A stretch of 62,851 nt of DNA from Xanthobacteraceae bacterium (GCA_019746355.1 JAIESC010000063.1:1-62851); one strand, 5' to 3'. Positions 41,732 through 51,332 are shown, counted from the first letter of the stretch. A program made the numbers and translations. Notes: generated by a model not told the origin, from the letters alone.

Positions 41732-41749
41732 AACTTAGTCTCCTAAGTT
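41732..41749. promoter_or_regulatory. MarR-type operator, copy 3
   Basis: AACTTAG-TCTC-CTAAGTT, 7-bp arms, between the divergent reductase and marR genes. It can control both directions. Confidence 0.78.
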
Positions 41750-41858
41750 AATTTAGCAAGCCCTATATGACCAAGAGGCGGCCCTGAGAGCAGGTTCTCG
41801 GGATAGTTTACCGGCCCGTCGGGTTTTGATCTTGAGAGAGGGAGTCCCGGCTGCCATC

Positions 41859-42524
41859 ATGAGCAGCCAAACGACTCATCTGAAAAGCATGCTTATGAAA
41901 TCTCCTAAAACCGGCGGTGAGCGGCATGGGCCGCCGCACCGAAAATCCAAAGTTGATCTCCCATTTGAGGAAAGTGTCGGCTATCAAGTCCGAGCTACCC
42001 ACCGCGCATTACAGCGATTTCTTCAATCGAAGATCGAACCGTACGGCGTCACCCTCGGCATGTGGTATCTTTTACGCGCCCTGTGGCATGAGGATGGCCT
42101 CACCCAGCGCGAACTCTCGCGGCGCATTGGCGTCATGGAACCGACGACGCTCGCCGCCATCAATGGCATGGAACGGCGAGGGCTGGTTCGAAGGGTGCGT
42201 AGCAAGACCGATCGCCGCAAATGGCATGTCCGCCTGACGCCCAAGGCTCAGGAATTGAAGACGCAACTGATCCCCTTGGCTCGAGAGGTGGTTGGTACAG
42301 CGGTTGCGGGTGTTGGGGCAGCTGATGTTCAGCAGTTATTGAAGTTGCTAGGGGCGGTTCATTCGACTTTCGTTGCCGTGATCAGCGGAAGCGCCGCCGA
42401 TCACGCGGGCCGGCCGCGCACGCCCCTGCCATACACACGTCCGCTCCTGCACCGGACGACGGCATCGACGTCGCCCTTCGATCAGGGACAACCGACTCGG
42501 TCATTTTGCATCCGGCGCTGGTAG
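41859..42524 (+). CDS. MarR-family transcriptional regulator
   Basis: About 221 residues from the ATG at 41859 (a TTG at 41826 is in frame). The domain at about 40-170 has dimerisation helices (GYQVRATHRALQRFLQSKIE), the recognition helix region (GLTQRELSRRIGVMEPTTLA, then INGMERRGLVRRVRS) and the wing (TDRRKWHVRLTPKAQEL). The last 45 residues are Pro/Thr/Arg-rich and unlike the family, so the natural end may have been lost. The CTTAG palindrome beside it and at two other promoters suggests it is the repressor of the aromatic cluster, released by a pathway acid. Confidence 0.9.
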   Translation: MSSQTTHLKSMLMKSPKTGGERHGPPHRKSKVDLPFEESVGYQVRATHRALQRFLQSKIEPYGVTLGMWYLLRALWHEDGLTQRELSRRIGVMEPTTLAAINGMERRGLVRRVRSKTDRRKWHVRLTPKAQELKTQLIPLAREVVGTAVAGVGAADVQQLLKLLGAVHSTFVAVISGSAADHAGRPRTPLPYTRPLLHRTTASTSPFDQGQPTRSFCIRRW

Positions 42525-42699
42525 CAGGTGCCGGTTCGCGAATCCTTCGAGCTGCCGTTTTCGTCTGCATTTGCTGCGACATATGCGCTTTCGGGCGTCA
42601 ATCCCGGCGCGGATGGGCCCAGGTATAGTAGACAAGGCCGCGGGCAAAGCGCACAAGGTCCGAAGCGACCGCCCCAGAGGGCGGCGCGAGAGGGGCGCA

Positions 42700-44526
42700 A
42701 TGGTCGGTTCCACCAGCACGGCCGTCGCACATCCACCGACGGCGGGACAAGACCTGTTTCACCTGGTGATGATCAAGCCGTCGCACTACGACGACGACGG
42801 CTATCCAATCCAATGGGTGCGGTCGGCCATTCCGTCCAACACGCTGGCCTGCCTGAACGGACTTGCTGAGGACGCGCGCGCCCGCAAGGTGCTCGGTCCC
42901 GATGTCGAGATCCGCCTGCGCACCTATGACGAGACCAACCGCCGGGTGCGGCCGGAGCGGATCGTCAAGGAAATCGCGGCGGCCGGCGGCAAGGCGCTGA
43001 TCGCGCTGGTCGGCGTTCAGTCCAACCAATTTCCCCGCGCCGTTGATCTCGCGCAGCCGTTTCTCGACGCAGACCTGCCGGTCTGCATCGGCGGATTCCA
43101 CGTGTCCGGTTGCATCGCTATGTTGCCGGAATTGCCGGACGACATCCGGCAGGCGCAGGCGCGCGGAATTTCATTGTTCGCGGGCGAGGCCGAAGAGCAG
43201 CGGTTTGACCAGGTGCTGCGCGATGCCTGGAGCGGCAGGCTCGCCCCGCTCTACAATTTCATGAACAAGCTTCCCAACCTCCGCGGCGAGCCGCCGCCTA
43301 TTCTCCCGGAAATTCACGTGCGCCGGACCTCCGGCTCGCTGTCGAGCATCGATCTCGGGCGTGGCTGTCCCTATCAGTGCTCGTTCTGCACGATCATCAA
43401 CGTGCAAGGCCGCAAGAGCCGGTTCCGCTCGCCGGACGATCTCGAACGAACGGTGCGCGAGAACTACGCGCAGAACATCAAGCGCTTCTTCATCACCGAT
43501 GACAATTTCGCCCGCAACAGCGATTGGGAAATCCTGTTCGACCGCCTGATCGCGCTGAAGAACGGCGACTGTCCCAGGATCGGCTTCACCATCCAGGTGG
43601 ACACGCTGTGCCACAAGATTCCGAACTTCATCGAGAAGGCCGCGCGGGCGGGTGTCCGCCGCGTGTTCATCGGGCTCGAGAACATCAATCCCGACAACCT
43701 GATCGCCGCGCAGAAGCGGCAGAACAAGATCACCGACTATCGGGAAATGCTGCAGAAGTGGCGCGATCACGGCGCCATCACCTGCGCCGGTTACATCATC
43801 GGCTTCCCGGGCGATACCAAGGCTTCGGTGCTGCGGGACATCGAAATCATCAAGCGCGAGCTGCCGCTTGACATTCTCGAATTGTTTTATCTTACGCCGC
43901 TGCCGGGTTCGGAGGACCATCAGAAGGCATGGAATGCGGAGGTCTGGATGGACCCCGACATGAACAAGTACGACCTCAATCATCGCGTCGCCCATCATCC
44001 CAAAATGTCGGACGCGGAGTGGGAGGACGCATACCGCTCGGCATGGCAGGCGTTCTATACGACGGACCACATCCGCACCGTGCTGCGGCGCGCGGCGGTG
44101 TCCCGTCTCGGGCGGCCGGGCACCACCCTCTCGACCTTGTTGTGGTTCAAGCTGGTCAGCTCGTTCGAAGGCGTTCATCCGCTCGAAGGCGGCGCATTCC
44201 GGCTGAAATTCCGCCGCGACCGCCGGGCCGGATTGCCGATCGAAAATGCGCTGGTGTTCTATCCGCGCTACCTCGGCGAGACCGTCGTCAAGCTCTGGCG
44301 CTATGCGTCGGTCTACTGGAAGTGCAAAAAGATTCTGGACGAAGTTCTCGCCGCGCCGGACCGCTGGACCTACACCGACCTCGCGATTGCCCCGCCGCAG
44401 GCCGATGAGTTCGAGACACTCGATCTCTACAAGCAGACGGCCGGCGCAGACGCGGCATTGGCGCGAAAGCGCCGCGCCGACGCGATCCGCGAGAAAACCT
44501 CGGTCATCAATGCCGTGAACGGCTAG
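42700..44526 (+). CDS. B12-binding-type radical SAM enzyme
   Basis: 608 residues from the ATG at 42700 (GAGGGG before it). An N-terminal cobalamin-binding-like domain (about 20-200, IALVGVQSNQFPRAVDLAQP and VCIGGFHVSG) is followed by a radical SAM core with the cluster motif IDLGRGCPYQCSFCTIINVQ (C-x3-C-x2-C). Further core motifs are FFITDDNFAR, RRVFIGLENINPDNLI and CAGYIIGFPGD. Architecture matches class B radical SAM methylases and the hopanoid/bacteriochlorophyll enzymes; the substrate is not evident. No pathway partners flank it. Confidence 0.88.
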   Translation: MVGSTSTAVAHPPTAGQDLFHLVMIKPSHYDDDGYPIQWVRSAIPSNTLACLNGLAEDARARKVLGPDVEIRLRTYDETNRRVRPERIVKEIAAAGGKALIALVGVQSNQFPRAVDLAQPFLDADLPVCIGGFHVSGCIAMLPELPDDIRQAQARGISLFAGEAEEQRFDQVLRDAWSGRLAPLYNFMNKLPNLRGEPPPILPEIHVRRTSGSLSSIDLGRGCPYQCSFCTIINVQGRKSRFRSPDDLERTVRENYAQNIKRFFITDDNFARNSDWEILFDRLIALKNGDCPRIGFTIQVDTLCHKIPNFIEKAARAGVRRVFIGLENINPDNLIAAQKRQNKITDYREMLQKWRDHGAITCAGYIIGFPGDTKASVLRDIEIIKRELPLDILELFYLTPLPGSEDHQKAWNAEVWMDPDMNKYDLNHRVAHHPKMSDAEWEDAYRSAWQAFYTTDHIRTVLRRAAVSRLGRPGTTLSTLLWFKLVSSFEGVHPLEGGAFRLKFRRDRRAGLPIENALVFYPRYLGETVVKLWRYASVYWKCKKILDEVLAAPDRWTYTDLAIAPPQADEFETLDLYKQTAGADAALARKRRADAIREKTSVINAVNG

Positions 44527-44618
44527 CTCACTCAGCGGATTGGCGAAGCGCAATCCGCCGACTTCGATGCACCAGGATGGCGGGTTACGCCTTCGGCTGA
44601 CCTACACACTGTACGGCA

Positions 44619-45347
44619 TCAATCGGCCTCCACTAGCGTGGGGTCTTCCGCAGGACCGAGTGCGCGGCGGACAAACTGAACGATTGATGCTCCCTGCGTG
44701 AGCGCCATCTGCTCGGCCGTGCCGTTGGTCTTCTCGTCGCCCCACACCGTCCAGACCGCCAGCAGACCCGGCAGCACCTCAACCACGGCCGTACAATAGA
44801 TCGACTGCCGGTCGCAGCCGATTTCGGTGACTCCGAGCTCAATCGCCTTGCCCTTGACCTGATCGAACTTGCGCTCTCGGCCGACTGTCCAATGGTTTCT
44901 GAGGAGGTCGAGCTTGCCACGGTCTAGAAGGTCGAATTGCTCCGGCAGGCGTTTGAGCAGGCCGCGCTGCTGGCCGCGACACAGCGCTTGCGACCATATG
45001 CGCTTGAGGTGTTGGCAGATTTCGAGCGATGCCAGCGATTCGCCCGCATATTGATATTGCCGGATCACAAGATCGAGCTTGTCCATTGTCATGGGATGGT
45101 CCGGATCGCTTGCCTCAAGCTTGAGCGTTTCCTTCAGGCTCTTCTCGGGCCTCTGCCGGTTCAGGTCGAAGGTGTGGCCAGGGCCGCGAAGCGCGACCGC
45201 CGGAACGGTGATGCGATGGCCACCGACCATGAGATAAAGGTCCGATGCAAGAAACTGGACATCGGGTGTGGCCGGAGAATCCGAGCACGCCGTGACGCCG
45301 AGCGTCGAAAGGACTACTGCTGCGACCGCGCAGGCGAGATGCTTCAT
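44619..45347 (-). CDS. Lipoprotein, unknown
   Basis: About 242 residues from MKHLACAVAAVVLS, with lipobox LGVTAC (Cys near 21). Mature part: DVQFLASDLYLMVGGHRITV, PMTMDKLDLVIRQYQYAG, then a Cys/Arg-rich helical middle and a beta-like C-terminal half (SIYCTAVVEVLPGLLAVWTV). Probably anchored in a membrane facing the periplasm. No family recognised. Confidence 0.7.
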   Translation of the reverse strand: MKHLACAVAAVVLSTLGVTACSDSPATPDVQFLASDLYLMVGGHRITVPAVALRGPGHTFDLNRQRPEKSLKETLKLEASDPDHPMTMDKLDLVIRQYQYAGESLASLEICQHLKRIWSQALCRGQQRGLLKRLPEQFDLLDRGKLDLLRNHWTVGRERKFDQVKGKAIELGVTEIGCDRQSIYCTAVVEVLPGLLAVWTVWGDEKTNGTAEQMALTQGASIVQFVRRALGPAEDPTLVEAD

Positions 45348-45458
45348 GGGCGAATGAGGACGGTGCGCGCCTGAGCGCGTCGCAAGTGCAAGCATGATGT
45401 GACGGCATAGTGTCGCATCGGCAATGGCACCGGCCTACTGCCTTCGCCGAGCGTGGTG

Positions 45459-45490
45459 AAAAGTCCCGTAAGGGCGCTTACCGGACTTTT
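45459..45490. terminator. Hairpin, possible bidirectional terminator
   Basis: AAAAGTCC-c-GTAAG, loop GGCG, CTTAC-c-GGACTTTT. The arms end in A4 and T4, so it could terminate in either direction. It lies between the divergent lipoprotein and EamA genes, where an attenuator is also possible. Confidence 0.5.
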
Positions 45491-45526
45491 CTCGCACTCG
45501 CAAAGAAGTCCGCGTTCGGGAGATGA

Positions 45527-46459
45527 TTGTCCCATCCGGCATGGAGATATAAGCATGGCGGATCGAATCCGAATCGAACGCGCATCTTGACCGGGACCAT
45601 TCTTGCTCTGACCGCCGCGGTGGCCTTCGCGTTGACGAACGCGGCGGCAAGCCTCGCATTCCAGGGCGGCAGCAACCCGATCACCTTGGCGGCGGTCCGG
45701 TTTGTGCTCCCGGCCTTGGTGCTGATGGTGTGGCTTGCCGTTCAGGGCCGCCCGGTCCGGCTGCCCTGGCGGGACGGCTCAACTGCCGTGGCGCTGGGCG
45801 CGCTCACCGCCGGCTACAGCTGGGCGCTGCTGAGCGCGATCGGCGCAATCCCGCTCGCGCTCGCGATCCTCATCTTCTACCTGTTCCCGCTGGTGGCGAC
45901 GGTGATCCTCGGTCTGTTCGGCTGGGAGCGGCTCGGCTGGAAGACCATTGTCGCGATCGTCGTTGCGTTCATCGGCCTCGTGCTCGCGCTCGATCCGCGG
46001 GTCGGACCGATCAGCATCGAAGGCGTGCTGTTCGGGTTTGCCGCGGCGCTCGGCCTCGGCATCGTCGTCGCGGTGTCGAGCCGCGTGTTCCGCGCCGGCG
46101 ACGCCCGGCCCGCCACGCTTTACATGGCGACGGTCTCGGCGATCGTGCTGATCGCCTTCTGCGCGCAGCACGGCGACGTCGCGCTGCCGGACACGACCCG
46201 GGGCTGGATCGGCTTTGTCGCAGCGATGCTGTTCTACGCCTTCGCGATGATCGCGTTCTTCATTGCCGTGTCGATGATCGGCCCGGCCCGCACGTCGCTG
46301 TTGTCTTACGCCGAGCCGATCGTCTCGGCAGGTCTCGGCGTGGCGGTGCTCGGCGAGGCGCTGACGCTGATGCAGATCGGCGGGATCATCCTGATGGTCG
46401 GCGCGCTCGCCGCGGCAACGCTGCTGAAGCAGCCGGCCGCCGCGCCGGATGCGGCATAG
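45527..46459 (+). CDS. EamA/DMT-family exporter
   Basis: 310 residues from a TTG at 45527; no better in-frame ATG is seen before the first span. Ten membrane segments in two EamA repeats: TGTILALTAAVAFALTNAAA and AVRFVLPALVLMVWLAV start the first, and GVLFGFAAALGLGIVVAVSS and AEPIVSAGLGVAVLGEALTL belong to the second. The E-P and G-E-x-L-T motifs near the end are characteristic. Exports a small metabolite or amino-acid-like compound; substrate unknown. Confidence 0.88.
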   Translation: MSHPAWRYKHGGSNPNRTRILTGTILALTAAVAFALTNAAASLAFQGGSNPITLAAVRFVLPALVLMVWLAVQGRPVRLPWRDGSTAVALGALTAGYSWALLSAIGAIPLALAILIFYLFPLVATVILGLFGWERLGWKTIVAIVVAFIGLVLALDPRVGPISIEGVLFGFAAALGLGIVVAVSSRVFRAGDARPATLYMATVSAIVLIAFCAQHGDVALPDTTRGWIGFVAAMLFYAFAMIAFFIAVSMIGPARTSLLSYAEPIVSAGLGVAVLGEALTLMQIGGIILMVGALAAATLLKQPAAAPDAA

Positions 46460-46494
46460 CGCGCGCAAGTTCGCGGGCCAACGCTCGCCGGATG

Positions 46495-48099
46495 CTAGGC
46501 AACCCGCGATGGCGCGTCGGCCGTTGCTGCCCGCTTTTTCGACACGTAGTCCAGCGCTTCGGACGCAGGCATGGCGTGGCCGTAGAGATAGCCTTGCCCC
46601 TGCTCGCATCCCTGCGTCCGCAAAGCGGTGGCCTGTTGCTGGTGCTCGATGCCTTCCGCGGTGATGGTCAGGCCCAAGCCATGGCCAAGCCCCAGCAGCG
46701 CGCGCACCAGAACGGCAGCCTCCGGCTCGCAGGCCATGTTGTCGACGAAGCTGCGGTCGATCTTGATCTTGTCGACCTTGAAGTTGCGCAGGTGGTAGAG
46801 GCTGGAATACCCGGTGCCGAAATCGTCCAATGCAATCCGGACGCCGGCATCGCGCAACGCGCCGAGCACCATCCGCGCGCGCTCCAGGTCATGAACCAAC
46901 GCTGCTTCGGTCAGCTCGATCTCCAGACGGCGCGGAGAAAGTCCGGTGTCGCCCAGGATGGCGAGAATGCGCAGCCCGAGTGTGTGGTCCTTGATTTGCG
47001 TCGGAGAGATGTTGAAGGACAGGATCACGTCGTCGGGCCATTCGCAGGCCGCTGCCGCCGCCTTGCGAAGCAAGTGGTCGGTCAGTTCATTGATGAGGCC
47101 GCAGCTTTCCGCGATCGGAATGAAGCGATCGGGTTCCAACTCGCCCAGCGCCGGATGTGTCCAGCGCGCCAGCGCCTCGAACCCGGCAATCCTGTTGGAG
47201 TGCAGATCGATCAACGGCTGGAAGTGCGGCTCGATCGCTCCGGCGTTCAAGGCATGCCGGAGTTCGCGTTCGATGAGGTCTCGCTCGAGCACCCGCGCAT
47301 CCATCTCCGGTTCGAAGAAGCGTGAGGCCGAGAACCCTCCGGCCTTGGCCCGGTAAAGGGCGATGTCGGCCTTGCGCAACAATTCCGTCCGATCAGACGC
47401 ATCCTGCGGAAACAGCGCGATGCCGATGCCGATGCCGACCTGATGGGTGATCGAGCCGATGACGATGGGCCGGTCGATTTCGGCGATGATCCGCAACGCG
47501 ATGCTGGTCGCGTCTTCGGCACCGGACAATTGCCGCGCCAGGATGGCAAACTCGTCACCGCCCAGCCGGACGACCAGGTCGCCGTCGCGCACCGCGGTCT
47601 GCAAACGCATGGACACGTGGATCAGGACTTCATCGCCGGCCCCGTGGCCATGGACATCGTTCACCCGCTTGAATCCGTTCAGGTCGAGCACCAGCAGCGC
47701 GTGCGCTCCACCTGAGCGTGGAGGCGCCTCGATGGCTGCATTGAGCTCCTGGTCGAACCGGCGGCGGTTGGGCAAGCCGGTGAGAACATCCTGCAGGGAA
47801 AGCTCCCGCGCGCGTCGCTCGGCCTCGATCCGCCGTGCCATCTCGCGCCGCTGGGAAATCATGAACCGGCACGTGAGGAGGAGGAGGCCGAGGCACAACA
47901 GCGTGGTAAGGCCAAGCGCCTCATCGAGCTCGATCTCGCGCGCGGCTGGCCTGCCGCTGGCGGTGGTGATGACAACGTCGAACTGGTAGGCGACGAGGGC
48001 GAAACCCAGGATCGCCAGCCCGACCAGCACGCCCTCGCGAACCGGGATCTTCGAGCGGCTGAAGGCATTCCGCATGGCTTCGATCGAGGGGATACCCAT
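46495..48099 (-). CDS. GGDEF-EAL cyclic-di-GMP protein
   Basis: About 534 residues from MGIPSIEAMRNAFSRS. Two N-terminal membrane spans (VLVGLAILGFALVAYQFDVV and LTTLLCLGLLLLTCRFMIS), a GGDEF domain with intact active site (RLGGDEFAILARQ) and an EAL domain with GFEALARW, DDFGTGYSSLYHLR and KIDRSFVDN. Both domains keep their catalytic signatures, so it may both make and break cyclic di-GMP, with one activity dominant in vivo. The short periplasmic loop is only about 25 residues, so sensing through it is limited. Confidence 0.93.
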   Translation of the reverse strand: MGIPSIEAMRNAFSRSKIPVREGVLVGLAILGFALVAYQFDVVITTASGRPAAREIELDEALGLTTLLCLGLLLLTCRFMISQRREMARRIEAERRARELSLQDVLTGLPNRRRFDQELNAAIEAPPRSGGAHALLVLDLNGFKRVNDVHGHGAGDEVLIHVSMRLQTAVRDGDLVVRLGGDEFAILARQLSGAEDATSIALRIIAEIDRPIVIGSITHQVGIGIGIALFPQDASDRTELLRKADIALYRAKAGGFSASRFFEPEMDARVLERDLIERELRHALNAGAIEPHFQPLIDLHSNRIAGFEALARWTHPALGELEPDRFIPIAESCGLINELTDHLLRKAAAAACEWPDDVILSFNISPTQIKDHTLGLRILAILGDTGLSPRRLEIELTEAALVHDLERARMVLGALRDAGVRIALDDFGTGYSSLYHLRNFKVDKIKIDRSFVDNMACEPEAAVLVRALLGLGHGLGLTITAEGIEHQQQATALRTQGCEQGQGYLYGHAMPASEALDYVSKKRAATADAPSRVA

Positions 48100-48617
48100 G
48101 GCCGGCGTTCGCGTGGTTTGCGACTGGGTACGCCCGGCCGCCTGCAACATGATTAAGGATTCTGTTAGCTGTTTATCCGCTTTGCCCCTCGGACGAGGCC
48201 GCCGGCACGGTGATTGCCGAGAAACCCTGGCTGCGCGAACGGGGAGGCTGAGCCGCCAAGGCCGGTTCCAAGCGGCCGACTTGCCGCTACATTGGCGGGT
48301 GCCGACTCATGTGCACCTCTCCTGGGAAGCCATGGCCGTCCGACGCGCGCCCGCACTGGATCCGGCCGCTGCCAACAGTTGCTCGAATGGAGCCGGCGGC
48401 AGGCCATGCTCTGCAAGGCCGGCGCTGGCCGCGATCTTTCAGCATGGGCCGGCGACCGGCACGGCCGTCCGCCGATAGGCCGGTCAGGGTTTTGTTCGCG
48501 ATAAGGTTAGCATCCCGCGACTCCGTATCCGGAAGCTGGACGCGGATCGCGGAGTTTTTCAGTAGCCTGCTCAGGTGGTGACGCTGAGGTCGGTCGCCGT
48601 GTCGATCCTCGCGCCCG
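48100..48617. other. No convincing gene
   Basis: Downstream of the small CxxC gene and upstream of the GGDEF-EAL start. Translations on both strands are Arg/Pro/Gly-rich shadows. I see no RNA gene or clear terminator. Confidence 0.4.
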
Positions 48618-48782
48618 TTACTTCTGCGGTTGCCGTTGCGTGACGCGCCAAGCCGTCCAGGTGTGACGCTTGCACGCTTCGCAATAGAAGATCCGGTGGC
48701 CCGGATCGCGGGCAAACGGCTGGAGCTCGGCGACAAATACTGTCGGTCCCTCGCAATGTTCACAGGGTGCGGAATACGACAT
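48618..48782 (-). CDS. Small double-CxxC zinc-ribbon protein (54 residues)
   Basis: MSYSAPCEHCEGPTVFVAEL, then FARDPGHRIFYCEACKRHTW and a short basic tail ending QPQK. Two C-x2-C knuckles 25 residues apart, as in one-zinc ribbons. The start ATG at 48782 has no strong ribosome site. I recall similar short proteins as uncharacterised genes in Bradyrhizobium-type genomes. It lies in an otherwise empty 1.1-kb region. Confidence 0.65.
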   Translation of the reverse strand: MSYSAPCEHCEGPTVFVAELQPFARDPGHRIFYCEACKRHTWTAWRVTQRQPQK

Positions 48783-49250
48783 GAGCGCGTCCGGCTGGCT
48801 TCCCCCCCCGTGTACGCAAATGACACATCGTCACGGCGATCATCACCTGTCAAAAAATCGCAGGTCGCAGTGCCTTGCGGACTTGGTGAAGCGACACGGA
48901 AATGTCGACGGTCTCAGCCGCGCGACGGGGCCCGGTGCGCTTCACCAAGCTTCTGCTTTGCCCGGAGCGTCGCAAGGTTCAAATTCGAAAAACCGGCGCT
49001 TTGCTTTCAGACTCGATGCCGGCCTGTGGACTTGTCGAAGATGATCGGCAACCCGTGTCGCGCGCGTTGCGAACATTCAACGTGGCCGATCTGTGAAAAC
49101 CGGCAAAAAAACTTGATAGTATTATGATACCTTCTTCGGTGCTTTGGTACCGCCGCACGGCAGACTTTTCTGCGGACAGTAACCGCGCAAGCACAGCGTC
49201 TCGTGGCAAGGCCGGTTATGATTCATCGCATTTTGAAATAGGGGGGCGTA
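48783..49250. other. No convincing gene; promoter region of the outer-membrane gene
   Basis: Short frames here lack coding character; the best (48902-49096, ending RALRTFNVADL) is doubtful. The right part turns AT-rich (TTGATAGTATTATGATAC, 49113-49130) and may hold the promoter of the barrel protein. The ribosome site is near 49240 (AGGGGGG). Confidence 0.4.
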
Positions 49251-50087
49251 ATGAAGACGCGTTTTTTCATATCGGCCTTCGGGTTCTTGCTGATCGGCAC
49301 GACGGCTCACGCCGCCGACATTCCGCGGCCAGTCTATAAAGCGCAGGCGGTTGCTCCCGTCGCGACGGTTGCATCATGGGGCGGCTGGTACGGCGGCATC
49401 AGCGCGGGTTACGGCTGGGGCGATCCGTCGGCCGACGTCAATCCGGCAAGCATCAGGCCGCTGTCGGCGACCGGCCCTTTCAGCACCGTCGACGCCTTTG
49501 TTCCCGGCGCACCGTTCACCCTGCACACGCGCCCGGAGGGCGCACTGGCCGGACTGTTCCTCGGCTACGCTTGGCAGTTTCAGAATTTTGTCATCGGCTG
49601 GGAAGCGGACTTTTCCTGGACCGACCTGACGGACAGCAAGACCAGCAGCTTCTTCAGCTTCGTCGATTACGATGCGGGCGTCGGCGGCATCACCGGCAAC
49701 GTCACGCTGGAAAGCAAGCTGAGATGGCTCGGCACCGTCCGGGGCCGCTGGGGCTATGCCATGGGCCCCGTGCTGCCATACATCACCGGCGGTCTTGCCT
49801 ACGGCAATCTCGTGTCGACCATCACGAGCTCCGGCGTGCAATTCGAGGACACTGACTCGCTTGCGTTCTTCGGCAGCCAGCGGTTCAGCGACTGGCTGGT
49901 CGGTTACGCCGTCGGCGCGGGCCTCGACTGGAACGTCAGCGGCAACTGGCGCTTCCGCGGCGAGTACCTGTACGTGAACCTCGGCGGACGCGATCACACC
50001 ACGACCGGCGTTCCGGGCGTGACCATCGTGCGCAACGACTTCGATGCGCACCTGGCGCGGTTTGCGGTGATCTACCGATTGCCCTGA
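49251..50087 (+). CDS. Omp25/31-type outer-membrane beta-barrel protein
   Basis: 278 residues. Signal peptide ends AHA (MKTRFFISAFGFLLIGTTAHA); the mature start ADIPRPVYKAQAVAPV is typical of alphaproteobacterial Omp25/31 porin-like proteins. The 8-strand barrel pattern follows: WGGWYGGISAGYGWGD, GLFLGYAWQFQNFVIGWEAD, LGTVRGRWGYAMGPVLPYIT, and the end strand LARFAVIYRLP with an aromatic near the C-terminus. A major surface protein, cotranscribed with nothing. Confidence 0.9.
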   Translation: MKTRFFISAFGFLLIGTTAHAADIPRPVYKAQAVAPVATVASWGGWYGGISAGYGWGDPSADVNPASIRPLSATGPFSTVDAFVPGAPFTLHTRPEGALAGLFLGYAWQFQNFVIGWEADFSWTDLTDSKTSSFFSFVDYDAGVGGITGNVTLESKLRWLGTVRGRWGYAMGPVLPYITGGLAYGNLVSTITSSGVQFEDTDSLAFFGSQRFSDWLVGYAVGAGLDWNVSGNWRFRGEYLYVNLGGRDHTTTGVPGVTIVRNDFDAHLARFAVIYRLP

Positions 50088-50093
50088 GCGCGC

Positions 50094-51332
50094 CTAACCC
50101 CGCGCCCGCGTCAGCAGTTCCGGCCGCACCTCGGACAAGTCGCTCACCCCGAGCAGCGCCATGTCGCGGCCGATCTCGGTCGACAGAAGCTCGATCGCGT
50201 GCCGCACGCCCGCCTCGCCTCCGACCGCCGCCGCATAGAGGAACGGCCGGCCGGCGAACACGAAGTCCGCGCCGAGCGCCAAGGCCTTCAGCACATCGGT
50301 GCCGCGGCGGATGCCGCCGTCGAGCATCACCGTCATGCCGCGCGCGGCCTCGACGATGTGCGGCAGCGCCCGCAGCGGCGCGACCGCGCCGTCGAGCTGA
50401 CGGCCGCCGTGGTTCGACACCATGATGCCGTCGACGCCGTGGTCCTTCGCCGCGCGGGCGTCGGCGACGGAAAGCACACCCTTGATGACGAAGCGGCCCT
50501 TCCAGCGCCGGCGAATGAGCTTCACGTGCTCCCACGACATCTGGTCGCGGTTGCCGAGCGCGCGTTCGAGGTTTCGCGAGATCACCGGTGGACCGCGCGT
50601 CGCATCCATGTTCTCGAAGTGCGGCATGCCGTGCTGCACGATAGTGCGCGCGAACGTGCCGACCGACCAGCGGGGATGGGTGACCACGTCCCAGGCGAGC
50701 TTGGCGGAAGGCTTGATCGGGATGCTGAAGCCGCTCCTGACATTGTTCTCGCGGTTCGCCGACACCGGCACGTCCACCGTCAGCACGAACACCTCGTAAC
50801 CGGCCGCCGCGACACGATCGACCAGCGGCTCGATCCGCGCGGCGTCGCCCGGCAGATAGGCCTGATACCAGGCGGTCGGGCCCGCGGCGCGGATCTCTTC
50901 GAGGCGGATGAGCGAGGCGGCGCTGAGGATCATCGGCACGTTCGCGGCCGCGGCCGCCTGCGCGAACACGAGATCGCCGCGATAGGCGCAGATCGCCGAC
51001 GCGCCCATCGGCGCGATGCCGAACGGAGCCGCGTATTCGCGGCCGAACAGCATCTTGCCGTGGCTCCTTCGCGAGACGTCGGCAAGCACCCGCGGTACGA
51101 ACGCGTAGTCCTGGTAGCTGTCGAGATTGCTCTGCCGCGCCGCGTTGGTCTCGGCCCCGCCGGAGATGAAGCCATAGAGCATGCGCGGCAGATGCCGCTG
51201 CGCCGCGGCCTCGAAATCGTCGAGCGCGAGAAAGCCGGCAAAGCGGCGGTCGGCGGCGGGCGGCTTTCGCACCGCGACGTTCGGGGCGGCCGGTGTGGCC
51301 TGCGGCGTATCGGCCTGGATGGTGGTGCTCAT
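50094..51332 (-). CDS. FMN-dependent alpha-hydroxyacid oxidase (LldD type)
   Basis: About 412 residues from MSTTIQADTPQATP. TIM-barrel family marks: YGFISGGAETNAARQSNL, FGIAPMGASAICAYRGDLVF, YQAYLPGD, KGVLSVADARAAKDHGVDG, the active-site SNHGGRQLDGAV with catalytic His and Arg, and the phosphate-binding DGGIRRGTDVLKALALGAD. These enzymes oxidise L-lactate, glycolate or mandelate-like acids to 2-oxo acids; the substrate cannot be told. Divergent from the TauD-like gene across about 110 bp. Confidence 0.92.
   Translation of the reverse strand: MSTTIQADTPQATPAAPNVAVRKPPAADRRFAGFLALDDFEAAAQRHLPRMLYGFISGGAETNAARQSNLDSYQDYAFVPRVLADVSRRSHGKMLFGREYAAPFGIAPMGASAICAYRGDLVFAQAAAAANVPMILSAASLIRLEEIRAAGPTAWYQAYLPGDAARIEPLVDRVAAAGYEVFVLTVDVPVSANRENNVRSGFSIPIKPSAKLAWDVVTHPRWSVGTFARTIVQHGMPHFENMDATRGPPVISRNLERALGNRDQMSWEHVKLIRRRWKGRFVIKGVLSVADARAAKDHGVDGIMVSNHGGRQLDGAVAPLRALPHIVEAARGMTVMLDGGIRRGTDVLKALALGADFVFAGRPFLYAAAVGGEAGVRHAIELLSTEIGRDMALLGVSDLSEVRPELLTRARG

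Noticed and set aside
45730..47325. 531-residue plus-strand frame over the EamA and GGDEF-EAL genes
   Set aside because: Composition is Arg/Gly/Asp/His-rich and both overlapped genes have clear domains, so it is a shadow.
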